A stretch of DNA of 64,000 bases from Tetraselmis striata. Its lineage: Eukaryota; Chlorophyta; Chlorodendrophyceae; Chlorodendrales; Chlorodendraceae. A program made the translations under genes and the position numbers. The stretch covers positions 423,685 through 487,684 of the forward strand of contig VCJN01003563.1 of assembly GCA_006384855.1 (NCBI GenBank), read 5' to 3'. The notes under the pieces are model-generated. The model did not search any database. It was not told the origin of the DNA and was given only the letters and a program-made list of their open reading frames with translations. Below are positions 1 to 9,637 of this stretch, in pieces. How positions within the stretch are numbered: the first letter of the stretch is position 1; each line of letters opens with the position of its first letter.

Positions 1-403
1 AGCGAGGAGGAGTTGCCAAGAAACTTGCTGGCGGAGCGCGACGACGCCAAGTACACCACCATGGTCGCGCGAGCTCAACCCTTCTACCTTGCCACGCCAC
101 CGCCCCCGCCAGGGGCTGACTCGGACGACAGCCGTGCCAGCGCGCGGCCCATTCAGGCTGCATTGTGTACGGTGTGGACGCCGAAACGAGCCCACACTGC
201 CGTGGGCTTGGACTTGTGGAGAGTGCCGGGCGGCGGCGGTGGTTCCGGCGGGGAGGAGGCCCTTGTCCTACTAGATGGTCCGGGCATCCGCAAGGTGGCT
301 GTTCTCATTGCCCCTGCCGACATGTCCTCCGCGAAGGCTGCCGACTTGGGCGTCGACGCCGGGGAGCTGCTGGTGGCGGGGATCCACGCGAGGTCGCAGG
401 ACT
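1..403 (+). CDS. 3' part or internal exon of an unknown gene, cut by the window edge
   Basis: An open frame runs from base 1 (frame 1) with no stop for 130 codons. It reads as ordinary protein: an acidic start, a Pro run, then a hydrophobic segment around LVLLDGPGIRKVAVLIAPAD. It breaks down in a run of 24 G at 412-435. A donor GTGCGCG at 404 would end the exon just before the G run, which fits the other introns here, many of which carry C or G runs. The 5' end lies outside the window. I recognise no family. The antisense frame is also open but is Pro/Arg-rich and looks like a shadow. Confidence 0.4.
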
Positions 404-615
404 GTGCGCGAGGGGGGGGGGGGGGGGGGGGGGGGCAGCGGCTGTGGGATAGGCGGGGCAGCGGTTGCTACCGAGTGAGGCTTAGCATCGTTTGCAGTAG
501 CAACGCAGCCTTTCCGGTTGCATAGTGTGACGCCCCCTGGATGTAACCCAGTTGTACGCGCAAAGTGCAAGTGTTACACGCCCGTGTGCCCCACCCAGTA
601 ACATTGCGCCCGACC

Positions 616-1868
616 TCACTGACGGCATGTCTCGCTCTCCTTCATCTCCCGGGCCGTCCGCCGCCTCACCCTGTGCACCCTACCAGCCGCGCGTGCCTTC
701 TCGGAAGCCTCACACACGGCGGCGCGAGTCGCGTCGTGGAACGCGTCCCTGGCATGGCGGAACTCGGCCCTCACCGCGGCCGTGGTCGGGCAGGGCACTG
801 CCCGCTGATGGGTCGCCATGCATGGGTACTTGGGGCCGCACAAAGCCGGGGTGCCGTCGCAGCAACACTCCCAGTCCGTCCGTTGGCCGCAGTACACGCA
901 TGACGGGCGTCCGGCCAGGACACGCACATGATAGTGCATGTGGCCACCTCCCGCCACTGCTCGTAGTGCTCCAGTCAACATGGCGACGAGCAAGTCGGCA
1001 TGTCCCGCAGGTGGCTGCGGGGCGGGTGGCGCGAGCGCAGCCTCGCTCGCCTCGACAACCCCCTCAGCCCTATCAGTCGCCTCGACCACGGCCTCCTCCG
1101 CCTTCTGACGCGGCGCATCAGGCGCATCATCGTCGCCTGGCAGGGCGTCCCCCCCCCCGCAACGGCGCCGTCGGCGGTGGCCGACGCCGTCGTGGCGGGG
1201 TGCTGTGAGGAGGTGGCCCTAGACATAGGTGGGGCCGGCACCGCCAGGTGTTGCTCCACATGCGGTGCGGTTGCGGTTGCGGTTGCGGTGCGGTTCCTGA
1301 CGCGACAGCTCCGTCGCACAGGTACCGGCACCGGCACCCCACGCCTGCTGGGCTTACCACCAACCGGCATGTTTCCTTTGGGAGGCGGTTCATCCGCGTC
1401 GGAGGTGAGCGGCGGTGCCGGTGTGGGTGTGGATACTGCCCGGCCATTAGGGCTCCCGCCGCCCGCCGCTCCGCCGACCCACGCCGCGGCGTGTGCTGCG
1501 CCCCGCATAATCGCCTCGACTATATTATACATGACGCGGGGACAGGGGGGGGGGGGGGGGTGGGGGGGGAGAACTCGTGCGTTTCGTATGTCGGCGGAAC
1601 GGCGTGCGAAGCTGCGGCTGGCGAAGGTGGTGGAAGTAAGCGTGGCGGCATCGGCGGCGTAGTACCGTGCGTGCATGCGTGCGCAACCCGGCGGCAGCAA
1701 GCGCCGGACTCGGCGTGTGCTGGCGGCAGAGCTGCGAAGCCATGGACACGGTACGGGATGCCAAGTCTGGCTAAGCAACTGCCGAGGCTGGCGGCTTAAC
1801 CCCCATGTCCGGCGGCTGAGGGACGGGAAGTGCGTAGACGTTGATCGGCAAAGCGGGCATATAAGCAT
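616..1868 (-). CDS. Arg/Pro-rich protein ending in a Cys-rich zinc finger, possibly piggyBac-like C terminus
   Basis: The minus strand holds two overlapping frames, 1868-975 and about 1160-616, which join near a G run at about 1150 through a frameshift or a short intron. The second frame has the pattern C-x2-C-x7-C-C-C ... L-C ... C-x3-H (CVYCGQRTDWECC, then LCGPKYPC and H). This order of Cys and His resembles the C-terminal zinc finger of piggyBac-type transposases. After it comes a helical, Ala/Arg-rich tail and a stop at 616. The upstream frame is low-complexity. No DDD catalytic core is visible, so this may be a remnant or an unrelated Cys-rich host protein. Family assignment is inference. 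Confidence 0.33.
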
Positions 1869-2229
1869 GGCTGTGCTAGGTTCCTATTAAGTAGTGGCGG
1901 TTTGTGCTAAATAATTCGTAGGGGTGGACCATGCAGCGCAGGTAGGGGGCGGTATAAATGAGGCCGGGCACATATACTGCTCCACGAAACGACACATTCG
2001 CACGTGTAGTTGAATAGACCCCCCCCCCCCCCACCCACCCCCGCCGGGTCGGCCCGCCGACCCGCCACGGCATGTAATATCTGTCATGCATCGCCGGGGT
2101 ATGTGTGAGTGGATGCCCCGCTTCCACCCCCCCCCCCCTCCCCCCATTTACACTTGTGCACTCATTAAGTTTGGGCTGGTTTCGGAGCAGTACATGTACG
2201 TATGTATATACATACAATGGAACGTAGGA
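1869..2229. other. Stretch without a convincing gene
   Basis: It holds C runs near 2011-2030 and 2128-2145, several A/T-rich patches and one copy of a primer-binding-site-like 12-mer (2177-2188). Frames here are short and mostly made of the C runs. Confidence 0.5.
2177..2188 (+). other. PBS-like 12-mer TGGTTTCGGAGC
   Basis: Identical to the core of the primer-binding sites of the two LTR elements at 58699 and 62766. It could mark the inner edge of an old LTR, but no Gag frame follows. Confidence 0.3.
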
Positions 2230-2500
2230 CTTGCGCGGAAAGAGGCGGGGCTGGCGGAGTGCATTGGGGTGCGTAGAGTAGCGTGTTGGTGAGATTCGGG
2301 GTGCATCGGACGCCGGATGCCCATCCACCCGGCGTAAAAGACGCGTACGTAATATTCACACTATATTCACACGCAAATGTGTGAAAACCGGACATTCCGT
2401 GCCGGATGGATGGGAATACGGCGTCCGATGCAGCCGAAACCCCAGCAACACGCTATTCTATGCACCGCCAATGCACTCCGCCAGCACCGCCTCATTCTCT
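2230..2500. mobile_element. Fold-back MITE, copy 1
   Basis: The left arm (about 2230-2334) and right arm (about 2396-2497) are inverted copies of each other. The inner arms read TGCATCGGACGCCG at 2303 and its near-perfect complement at about 2422-2435. The outer arms carry GGCGGAGTGCATTGG and its complement. A short AT-rich loop (ATTCACACTATATTCACA) lies between them. There is no coding capacity. This is a typical non-autonomous hairpin element. Target duplications were not clear by eye. Confidence 0.72.
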
Positions 2501-2609
2501 GCCGATTTCGAAAACGCCTTCACATTATCCACCGCTAATTGCAATTGCCACCGTGTAATGTTGTCACGATGTGCGCACACAACAACACTTACTACCGGTT
2601 CCGACGCGG

Positions 2610-2875
2610 ATGGAGGCGGGGCTTGCGGAGTGCACTGGCGGTGCACAGACTAGCGTGCTGCAAATAATTGGGGTGCATCGGACGCCGGATGCCCATCCAC
2701 CCGGCGTAAAAGACGCGTAATATTCACACTATATTCACACACAAATGTGTGAAAACCGGACATTTCCGTGCCGGATGGATGGGAATACGGCGTCTGATGC
2801 AGCCAAAACCCCAGGAACACGCTATTCTATGCACCGCCAATGCACCCCATCCGCAACCCCCGCCTCATTCCCAGT
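2610..2875. mobile_element. Fold-back MITE, copy 2 (direct repeat of copy 1)
   Basis: This is a second, diverged copy of the 2230-2500 element in the same orientation. It shares the loop ATATTCACACTATATTCACA and both arms with a few substitutions and small indels. The right arm runs into CCGCAACCCCCGCCTCATTC, matching the outer end of copy 1. The copies are separated by only about 110 bases, which suggests local duplication or nearby insertion. Confidence 0.7.
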
Positions 2876-2912
2876 CGTACGTGCTTGTGCACACGCACGG
2901 AATGCTTGCACT

Positions 2913-2924
2913 GCTCCGAAACCA
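2913..2924 (-). other. PBS-like 12-mer, minus strand
   Basis: GCTCCGAAACCA on plus equals TGGTTTCGGAGC on minus. A further minus-strand copy is at 3092-3103. Both are followed on the minus strand by AGT, unlike the GA of the sites at 58699 and 62766. Confidence 0.3.
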
Positions 2925-3091
2925 CTGTCACATACCCCGCTCATTGGGTACGGATTGCGGCGCATGCACGGCTAGATATTTGTTTACATAAACCGGGGGG
3001 GGGGGGGGGGGGGGGGCACGATGTCCCGCTACTCACCCTGCATTGGATTAGGGCGACGATTGCAAACAAGACGAGGAGGCGCGAATGAACT

Positions 3092-3103
3092 GCTCCGAAA
3101 CCA
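3092..3103 (-). other. PBS-like 12-mer, minus strand, second copy
   Basis: Same core as 2913-2924, 168 bases away, in a segment containing G and C runs (about 2996-3016 and 3168-3184). Confidence 0.3.
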
Positions 3104-3284
3104 CGCGATGTGCCCGGTGACCTCCATATCCAGCACGTCCACCGATGCAAGTAATAAGGACAGGACCCCCCCCCCCCCCCCCCCACCACCAGCCAAAGTG
3201 GAGGAAGTGTAGGAGTACAACCGGAGCATGACGTGATCCATTGTCGCTTATTTACAAGCACGGGCGGTGCTGCCAGACCCGATC

Positions 3285-4813
3285 GTCTACGGCGGGATGG
3301 AGGCGGCAGCGGCAGCAGGAGGAGCCGCAGCCTCAACAACAAGCCGCAGCTTCTTCGCTATGGCATGGATGCTGGCGTAGTCCTCGTCACTGTACAAATG
3401 GTTTGGCAACACAGCATGATCCCCAAAGTGGTCCACATACTGCGCCGCCAACTCGTGATTGCGTTTCTCCGCAGCATCACTGCGGGGGGTGATGTGTGGG
3501 TAGAGTGCTTCGTTGTAGGCTGCCAGGAGCGGCGTGTACTGGGTAGGGTCGTCCGCACGGCCGCGGCCAGGCAGTCCCTGAAGGTGCCCCTGCCCGTACA
3601 AGCGGACATTGCCACGCCCGTGACACTTGGGACATGGGTTACCGCTGGGCAACTCAACAGGCAACCCACGGGCCCGCGGTGTGTCGTGTCCGACCCAAAC
3701 ATGTACCCATGGTAATGTTACATGTAGGGCTTGTCCTCCTCGGGGACACCCATGCCACGCTCCAAGTCCTCCAGGGGCTGCATCAAGTTCTTGTGGCTCA
3801 TGATGAAGTCGGCAGCTCCCGGATCTGTCTCCGCCAGCGTCCTCTCCGTGAGGCGGTGATCCTCGTGGCCCTTTTCATGTCAACACATGGATGGCACTCA
3901 GTCCCCGCCCCCGCCCCGCCCCCGCCACCGGCCTGGGTGGGGGGGGGGGGGGGGGGGGGCGCACCGGGTACCGGAAGTGCTTCACGGCATCTGTGAAGCT
4001 CACTTCTGGCCCGCGGTACACCTCAGTGGGGCGGCAGTGGCACGTGCATGCAAGGATGGCCTGCAGATTTGGAGCCTGCCCATCAATGTGGGTGATCTGA
4101 GCGGGGGCATCCGCCGGGGTGAACAGCAACGCGATCACCGGCCACGACCAAAACCCAGGTGCTAGCTCGCTGGCCTTCTCGGCACCAGCCACGAAAGCGC
4201 GCCGCAATTCCAACAAGGCGGCAAACAAGGCCTTCATGCAAGGCACACGCTCAGAATAAGCGACGCACGAGTCAGGGGTTGAAGGGGGCGGGGGGGGGGG
4301 GCGGGGAGGGGGGGGGGCACCTCTTCATGTGACTCTGCTTTTTGCCGGTCTCAAGCGCACTCCTTGCCCAATGCCACAGTTTCCACGGGTCGACTTTGCC
4401 CTCCTTTCCCTCGTCATACGGCTTCACCTGCGTGTGGTCTACAACGTCCAGGTCTTCCGGGGACATGATGACATGTTGGTGTCAAGGGCACACACACCAT
4501 GCTCAACACCATGCTCATAACCACAACGTGTGTACTCCTTTCCGCTCCGCCGCGTCCTTCGCTGAAACCAACCAGGTCTTGTGCGATGTGCGACAACAAA
4601 CCCACCTCTAGCAGCCCGGGAGCGTTCAGATCCGGGTATGGCGTCGGGACCTCATTAGGGAACCTTCTCAGCAAGGCATGCGCGCCGTCTTGTCCGAGAA
4701 GCCTCCACAGCCCCAGGTGTACGGGGGCATAGGTACCACCATCATGTAGCCACCGCTCGAGGTAGGCTTGCAACCTCGTCGTCGCATCTTTATCAGCGAG
4801 GAGCTCGGGGATT
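3285..4813 (-). CDS. Unknown spliced gene with an HxD patch and a CxxCxGxG segment
   Basis: Reading from 5' at about 4813, candidate exons are: a helical exon around LQAYLERWLHDGG (about 4813-4600); one around SPEDLDVVDHTQVKPYDEG (4466-4320); one with PGFWSWPVIALLFTP and an ITHIDGQAPNLQAIL patch (4246-3975); one around MSHKNLMQPLEDLERGM (about 3860-3722); and a last exon starting near SGNPCPKCHGRGN and ending at a stop at 3285. HIDG gives an H-x-D pair, as in Fe(II)/2-oxoglutarate or cupin folds, but the distal His was not found, so this is only a hint. CPKCHGRG resembles a DnaJ-type Cys repeat. C/G runs at about 3939-3958 and 4289-4317 fall in predicted introns. The start codon is not settled. 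Confidence 0.42.
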
Positions 4814-5207
4814 TAACATTGTTTGACATGGCGGCAGGTTTAAGGGGGGGGGGGGGGGTGCCCACGCACGGGGATTTGCGGCGCTGGGTGGAGCGGCGGA
4901 CACTCACCCGCTCCGCCCCTACATGTCGTGTACATCTTCGTGCACATCGGTGCACACCGCCGCACAACGGTGCGCACATCCGCGCAAATTCGTCGCGCAC
5001 ATTCTACCGCATATATTATCCCGGGTTCACTCGGTGAAACCGCGTATTCATTACGCCGTGCTACTTCAACAATAAACATTGCGAAATTACGCCGACACAA
5101 TGCCGCACCGACTAGCTCTTGACAATACGTGCATATAAATAGTAGTGGCGCGCTGCTCCTTGCCTCCGCGGTGTCGTTGACTGCTGCGGAAGGCGGTCGT
5201 CGACTGG

Positions 5208-5548
5208 GTGTTAGTTTCTCCACCTCGGCCCCCCCCCCCCCCTTCACCGCTCACAGCGCAATGGCAGACCTCCTCTCCCGGGCAAAAGTGGGCGGCGAGC
5301 CTTGTTGTCTCGCGTGTCCGCGCCGCCGGCATCGAGGAGGACGAGAAAGACATGAGGAAACGCGTGACAAGGTGGGCGCGCAACAAAACACTCCATCCTC
5401 CACATTAGCACGCACCCACTCGTGTCTAACTTGTGCCGCGCGCAGGTTCGTCCGGGAGCGCCGTAAGGCCCACCTCAACGCCAAGGCTTCCACAGTGCTC
5501 GCGGCGCAACTCGTGGTGGCCGAGGAGGCCGCATCCTCAGCCGCTTAA
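5208..5548 (+). CDS. Small two-exon basic helical protein
   Basis: The first exon (about 5208-5371) ends in IEEDEKDMRKRVTR. The intron 5372-5445 has donor GTGGGC and acceptor CGCAG. The second exon (5446-5548) continues in frame as FVRERRKAHLNAKAST and stops TAA at 5546-5548. The splice keeps one frame and joins two charged helical pieces, which argues that it is real. The start is unsure because the upstream part of the frame is Pro-rich from a C run at about 5230. No family is recognised. The next open frame starts immediately after the stop. Confidence 0.5.
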
Positions 5549-5860
5549 ATGCGAAACGATTGTGGCTTGTTGTGGGCGTCTGGGCAAAGGGGGCGTCCCG
5601 ACGCCAAGGTAAGGAAGCTCATGGCGGCGTCGTCGACGGCACAGCCTCCCGGGGTGGTGAAGACACTGACGGATGACAAGAAGCGGAAGAGGCCAGTGAA
5701 GAAGCGCCGAGGTAAGAAACTGACGGTCGCGGAGTCGGAGGCGGAGTCGGAGGCGGAAGCGGAGGCGGAGGCGGAGGCGGAGGCGGATGCGGAGGCGGAG
5801 GCAGCGCGTTCGTCGAAGCGGAGGGTCCCCCGGGCACGCAAGAACAAGAACAAGCAGTAG
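5549..5860 (+). CDS. Short protein with an Ala-Glu repeat between basic blocks
   Basis: The frame begins ATG at 5549, directly after the previous stop. It encodes basic blocks (KKRKRPVKKRRGKK), then an imperfect (EA)n stretch from a GAGGCG hexamer repeat (about 5738-5805), then a basic end (RARKNKNKQ) and stop TAG at 5858. This charge pattern is common in nuclear or nucleolar proteins. It could instead be a later exon of the preceding gene. The repeat is prone to length change. Confidence 0.4.
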   Translation: MRNDCGLLWASGQRGRPDAKVRKLMAASSTAQPPGVVKTLTDDKKRKRPVKKRRGKKLTVAESEAESEAEAEAEAEAEADAEAEAARSSKRRVPRARKNKNKQ

Positions 5861-6553
5861 CCCCCGCCCCCTTACCCCCCTCCCCCTCACTCCCCCGGCG
5901 GGAGCGGCGGACGGCGGGGGAGGGAAGGGGGGGGGGGGGGGGGGGGGGGGGGCGGGGGACCACGCCCGCCCGCCCCTCCACCCCCCCCCCCCCCCCGCCC
6001 CCCGCCACATGCCCCCGACGGCAGCTGTCGCGAATATTGTAATTCAAAAATTCTTCGGCAAACCGCTGCCTGCGCCCCCCCCCCTCCCCCTCGCAAATAT
6101 TTATGTAACGTGAGTAATCTTTGGCAAAACATGGCAGCCAAACCGCCTGTCTGATGACCTTTGATCGGACGGCTGGCATGCCCGTTCAACAGTAATAGCT
6201 ATAATGTACACAAAACTCCCCACTGTTACCAAATACGTACGGCGGCGATTCGCGCTCCCATGTACTACTAGTCGTAGTTATCCACAGGACGACTCGTCAT
6301 TGCGACCGGGTTCGTACTAGATGCCCGGTACCGGCTGATTAAATATATCGCGTACTACCCGGTACTACACGGACAACCTCGTACCTTATACGTCAGCCAT
6401 GTAACACGTCACCGCCCTAGTACGACTACCAGAATGATTACAAAAAGGATTTATCGCCCGCCGGCAATAACGCCGGATGTACTCGCACGTAACTGGATGG
6501 ACATGCCGCCACCAGCAGCAGCCTTCACGGATAAATAATAGTCGCTAGTAGTA
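5861..6553. other. Non-coding: long G and C runs, then AT-richer DNA
   Basis: Long G runs (about 5928-5953) and C runs (about 5979-5996) are followed from 6040 by AT-richer sequence with many short CGTAC/GTACTAG motifs. No supported frame was seen. Confidence 0.5.
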
Positions 6554-6603
6554 GTGCTTCGTCACCCGTATGTCACATCTCATTCTCACAGTGCAAGCAA
6601 CTG

Positions 6604-7240
6604 TTGCAGCGCGCGTCCCACGACGCCCGTTGGCTGTCCGTGCGAGAGTTGCAGTCGCTCGCTAGGCGGGCTCAATACATGTACTTGGCAATCCCGGCCG
6701 CGCGCTTCTACCTGCGGGAGCTCCACGACGTGGTGGGCTCCAAGTGGGGCGGCCGAGTACGCATGAAACACCAGCCGCGGCGCGACCTGCAGTGGTGGAC
6801 CGCCCTGCCGACTCAGTCCAACGGCCGCCCTATCCACCGCCATGTGGACGGCCTAAATGCACTGCGACAGCTCCGGCTACGGTTGGGGTGCGGTGCTGAA
6901 TGGCATGCTGGAGGCGCGGGGGTTTTGGGGGGGCAGCCGACGAGCGCCAACACATCACCTAGAAAGAACTGAAGGCCGTCCGGCTGGCAGTGAAGTCTTT
7001 CCTACCGCACCTCGCCGGTCGCCGCGTGTTGCTGCACGAGGACAACCGGGCGGTGTGCAACGTCCTTGCTTGCTGGCCTCACATCCCGCGCTCTGGAGAT
7101 GATGGCGGAACTACGGAAGCTATGGAACGTGTTGGAAAGCAACACCGTACACATCAGAGCCCGCTACATCCGGTCCGCCGCAAACTTATGGGCGGATCGA
7201 CTGAGCCGACACCTCGACAGCGACGACTAGCAACTAGACC
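6604..7240 (+). pseudogene. DIRS-like reverse transcriptase end and RNase H, frame-broken
   Basis: The first piece (6604-6870) ends in a stretch around RRDLQWWTALPTQSNGRP, matching the end of DIRS/Ngaro reverse transcriptases. RNase H follows in another frame: SGYGWGAVL (near 6870), a G run at about 6919-6934 where the frame slips, an in-frame TAG inside ERQHIT-KELKAVRLAV (about 6940-6985), EDNRAVCNVL (about 7039) and NLWADRLSRHL (about 7185). The catalytic DSSG, E, D and terminal D positions are visible. Another TAG at about 7228 falls where a Trp codon is expected. The catalytic RT palm is absent, so the element is 5'-truncated and dead. Confidence 0.75.
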
Positions 7241-7686
7241 CCGTCCTATTCGCAGAGCTGAAGGCCATGTGGGGTGCACACTCCGTCGATCGGTTCGCGT
7301 CAGCCCTGAACGCGATGCTACCACGCTACAATGCTGCGTGGTTGGATCCCGGCTGCGAGGCGGTGGACTCCCTTCACCTGTCCGATGCGGAGCGGCGTCG
7401 CAAGAACAACTACTGCAACCCCCCATGGCCGCTTCTACCGGACCTGGTGCAAAAGCTGCGCCAAAACGGCGCGGCCGCTACCGTCGTGGCCCCTCGCTGG
7501 GAGGGCAAGGTGTGGCACCATGCACTTACCGAGGTGGCGGTGGCGGAGCGCGTGGTACTGCCTCGCCGCGATCTTTTCCGGCTGGGGCGGAGGGCAGGGC
7601 TTGATATGCCCGGAGCGCCGCGTTGGGCAGTGAGTGTCTTCCGTGTGCCATTCCGTCCTAGCTGCACCTGCGCCGCGGAGCAGTGA
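7241..7686 (+). pseudogene. DIRS-type methyltransferase-like (PPW) domain
   Basis: This continues the preceding frame after its stop: a WGAHSVDRFASALN block, then NNYCNPPWPLLPDLV, then VVAPRWEGKVWHHAL. This order (DRFAS, NPPW, aPRWe) is the Dam-methyltransferase-like domain that DIRS elements carry between RNase H and the recombinase. The NPPW motif is intact and the domain frame is open to TGA at 7684. Whether it has activity in these elements is not established. A domain of the same type sits in the LTR element at about 60.9-61.3 kb. Confidence 0.72.
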
Positions 7687-7775
7687 GCGCAACCTTGGCG
7701 TTGTTCCCCGTACGAGGCGCTACGCATGTCGTCAGGCCCGTGCACGCGCCACGCGTGCCGTAGGCAAAATATCAG

Positions 7776-8457
7776 TTGGACATCCAGACGAGCGGCACGA
7801 ACCCGTGGGCAGCTACTATGCGTCCGTACATGTGTTCAATACTAGGGAACGACCAGCTCGGCGAAACGGCGCTTCATTTGTACGCGTCGCCGTGGGCAAA
7901 GACTACCGCCAATACGTACGGCAGTGTTATCCGCCCGTTTCTACAGTTCTGCGCTGAGCAGGGTGTGCCGCCCATCGGTGCAACCGTCGCGCGCTACATC
8001 GCGTGGCAGGGTTTGCGGGGGACTGTCAAGGCAGCCACTCTGCAACCTTTCCTTTCCGCGATCAACGGTTTCTACCGCGACCACAGTGCGGAGCCGGTGG
8101 TGCAAGGCGACCTCATCAGCAAGGTGAGAAAGGGCCTCGCGGCATCGCAGGTTGAGCCAGACCCGCCTTGGGTCCGCACCGACGTGCCCGCCCGGTTGAT
8201 CACACGGCCATTGCGGCTGGCGGAGACCCTGCGTGAAGAGTTGGGACCCACATGGACCCGCGACTAGCATCCTAGTATCCTTTGTCCCGCGCCGCGATGG
8301 CAGTTGTTGCCATGTATGTGTTCTATGCGCGTGGCACAGCCGGCGTAGCTTGCCAAACGGCAGAAGGTGGACTCCCCTCGTGGTGCGGGTGAGTCATGTA
8401 CACTTCTCACTTTCCAGCCGGCCCTTAACACCGGGCGACGTACTGCGTATGTACTAA
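7776..8457 (+). pseudogene. Tyrosine recombinase of the DIRS-like element, broken after the core-binding domain
   Basis: An open frame to 8267 encodes the N-terminal helical core-binding domain: WAKTTANTYGSVIRPFLQFC and VARYIAWQGLRGT are the usual phage-integrase-like helices. It stops at TAG 8265-8267. The catalytic part seems to continue in another frame (AMAVVAMYVFYARGTAG near 8297) and then around LTPGDVLRMY (8428). The expected R...HxxR...Y set cannot be completed, so the recombinase is dead or needs an unseen splice. Confidence 0.65.
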
Positions 8458-8479
8458 ATCCGGGCGAGCCGGCGCGCCT

Positions 8480-9245
8480 ACTGGTACCGGTAGCGTATTC
8501 CTCCTGCGAAACGGTGGACCGTCCGACGACCGGACGACCCACCACCAGGCCAACTGCCGGCCTGCGCCCACAGTGGCGTGACGAGCATGCCCTCCAAGAG
8601 GACACCACCACAGCCACCATGGACATCGACAGATCTGAGGAGGAACAAGACGCCGGGGCCGGCACCTTTCTGGCCGCGCTGAGGGGCGGCAGAGTGCAAC
8701 AGCTAGCGATCCACACTGTCGCAGCTGCAAAACATTTCGCAGGGACCCGACTCGTCCCACCAGCAACCCGCCGCCACATACGAGTATTGCACCGCCCATC
8801 CCACCTGCTCCTCACCGGCCTCCCCGCCGGCACGGACGATTCCACCCATGTGGCCCTACTGTTCGGCGACCCGGTGGCCCAACATCAAGCCATGGAGGAA
8901 GAGCGAGCCACGCGGCCGGACTGTGACGAATCTGATCCGCACCCTCAGCCCTAAAATCGGTGTCCAAATCCTACCGGCAGACGTCCGGGTGGTGATGACT
9001 CGCCGCCCTCCCAAACGCAGCCACCGCCGCCGACCCAACTGGATCGAGTGGCACCAAGCTTCCCACTACCACCAGGTCCGTTATCTTGCGATTTGCCCGC
9101 CAAGAAACGGCCGCTAGCGTACTGCAGACCCAATGGACAGGAGAGGGCGCGGCGATCCTCGACCGCCAGGGACGCCGATGTTCCACCCGCATGCTAGGAG
9201 CGCCGCACCTCGACGACATCGAGCGCCTAGTACACCGGGTGTAGT
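8480..9245 (+). pseudogene. ORF1/Gag-like protein in several broken frames
   Basis: Three frames carry pieces that read as one protein: HLLLTGLPAGTDDSTH (about 8800), NLIRTLSPKIGVQILPADV (about 8928) and TRSVILRFARQETAASVLQ (about 9074), followed by GEGAAILDRQGRRCSTRML (about 9140). The ILRFARQETAASVL part resembles the RNP1-like strand of retrotransposon ORF1 RRM domains. I infer an ORF1-type nucleic-acid-binding protein that has lost its frame. It lies downstream of the DIRS recombinase and may belong to a second element. Confidence 0.4.
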
Positions 9246-9289
9246 GGCTTCGCTCCCCCTCGTTCAGAGGCCTCACAGAGGCCGACATG

Positions 9290-9628
9290 TGGCAGCACCC
9301 GGCGGAAGGCCTCCTCCCGGCGTACGACCAACCCCAACCTGGCGAAGCGGCGGCAGACCAAACGGCGGGAACGCCAGCATACACTTTGGCACTCGCCGGC
9401 GTGAGAGGCTGGGCCGAGTACGAGGCCGACACATGCGCAGACGACGCCGTCATCTCTGCCCCCGACCCGCGCCATGTTGGCCCTCCTGGAGGTCCGCGAG
9501 GTGTGGAAGGCCCGCCGCTCGGCCGACTCGGTGCGACTCGAACTCCTTAATCTCGATGCGGCGCGGCTACTACAAGACGTGTGCCGCGATGCCATACTGG
9601 CGCGCTGCCGTTTGGCGACCAGACGAAG
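9290..9628 (+). pseudogene. Continuation of the ORF1-like protein, helical
   Basis: The frame reads ADMWQHPAEGLLPAYDQ, then AYTLALAGVRGWAEYEAD, and after a slip near 9475 LALLEVREVWKARRSADSV and LELLNLDAARLLQDVCRD, stopping at about 9632. Long amphipathic helices suggest a Gag/ORF1 multimerisation region. The assignment is by position only. Confidence 0.35.
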
Positions 9629-9637
9629 GGCATAGCG

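Larger units (their letters stand above)
6604..8457 (+). mobile_element. Decayed DIRS-like YR retrotransposon
   Basis: The order RT/RNase H, PPW methyltransferase-like domain, tyrosine recombinase is diagnostic for the DIRS order. Gag and the RT palm are missing on the left. Split direct or inverted terminal repeats were not identified. At least two stops and two frameshifts mark it as old. Confidence 0.75.

Noticed and set aside
271-570. Pro-rich frames through the G run on the opposite strand
   Set aside because: They exist only because homopolymer runs translate without stops. The same applies to many Pro/Gly-rich frames at C or G runs (about 5537-6189, 35153-35728, 36066-36362 in part).
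1261-1291. Regulatory array from GGTTGC repeats
   Set aside because: A simple hexamer microsatellite with a few units; no evidence of function.
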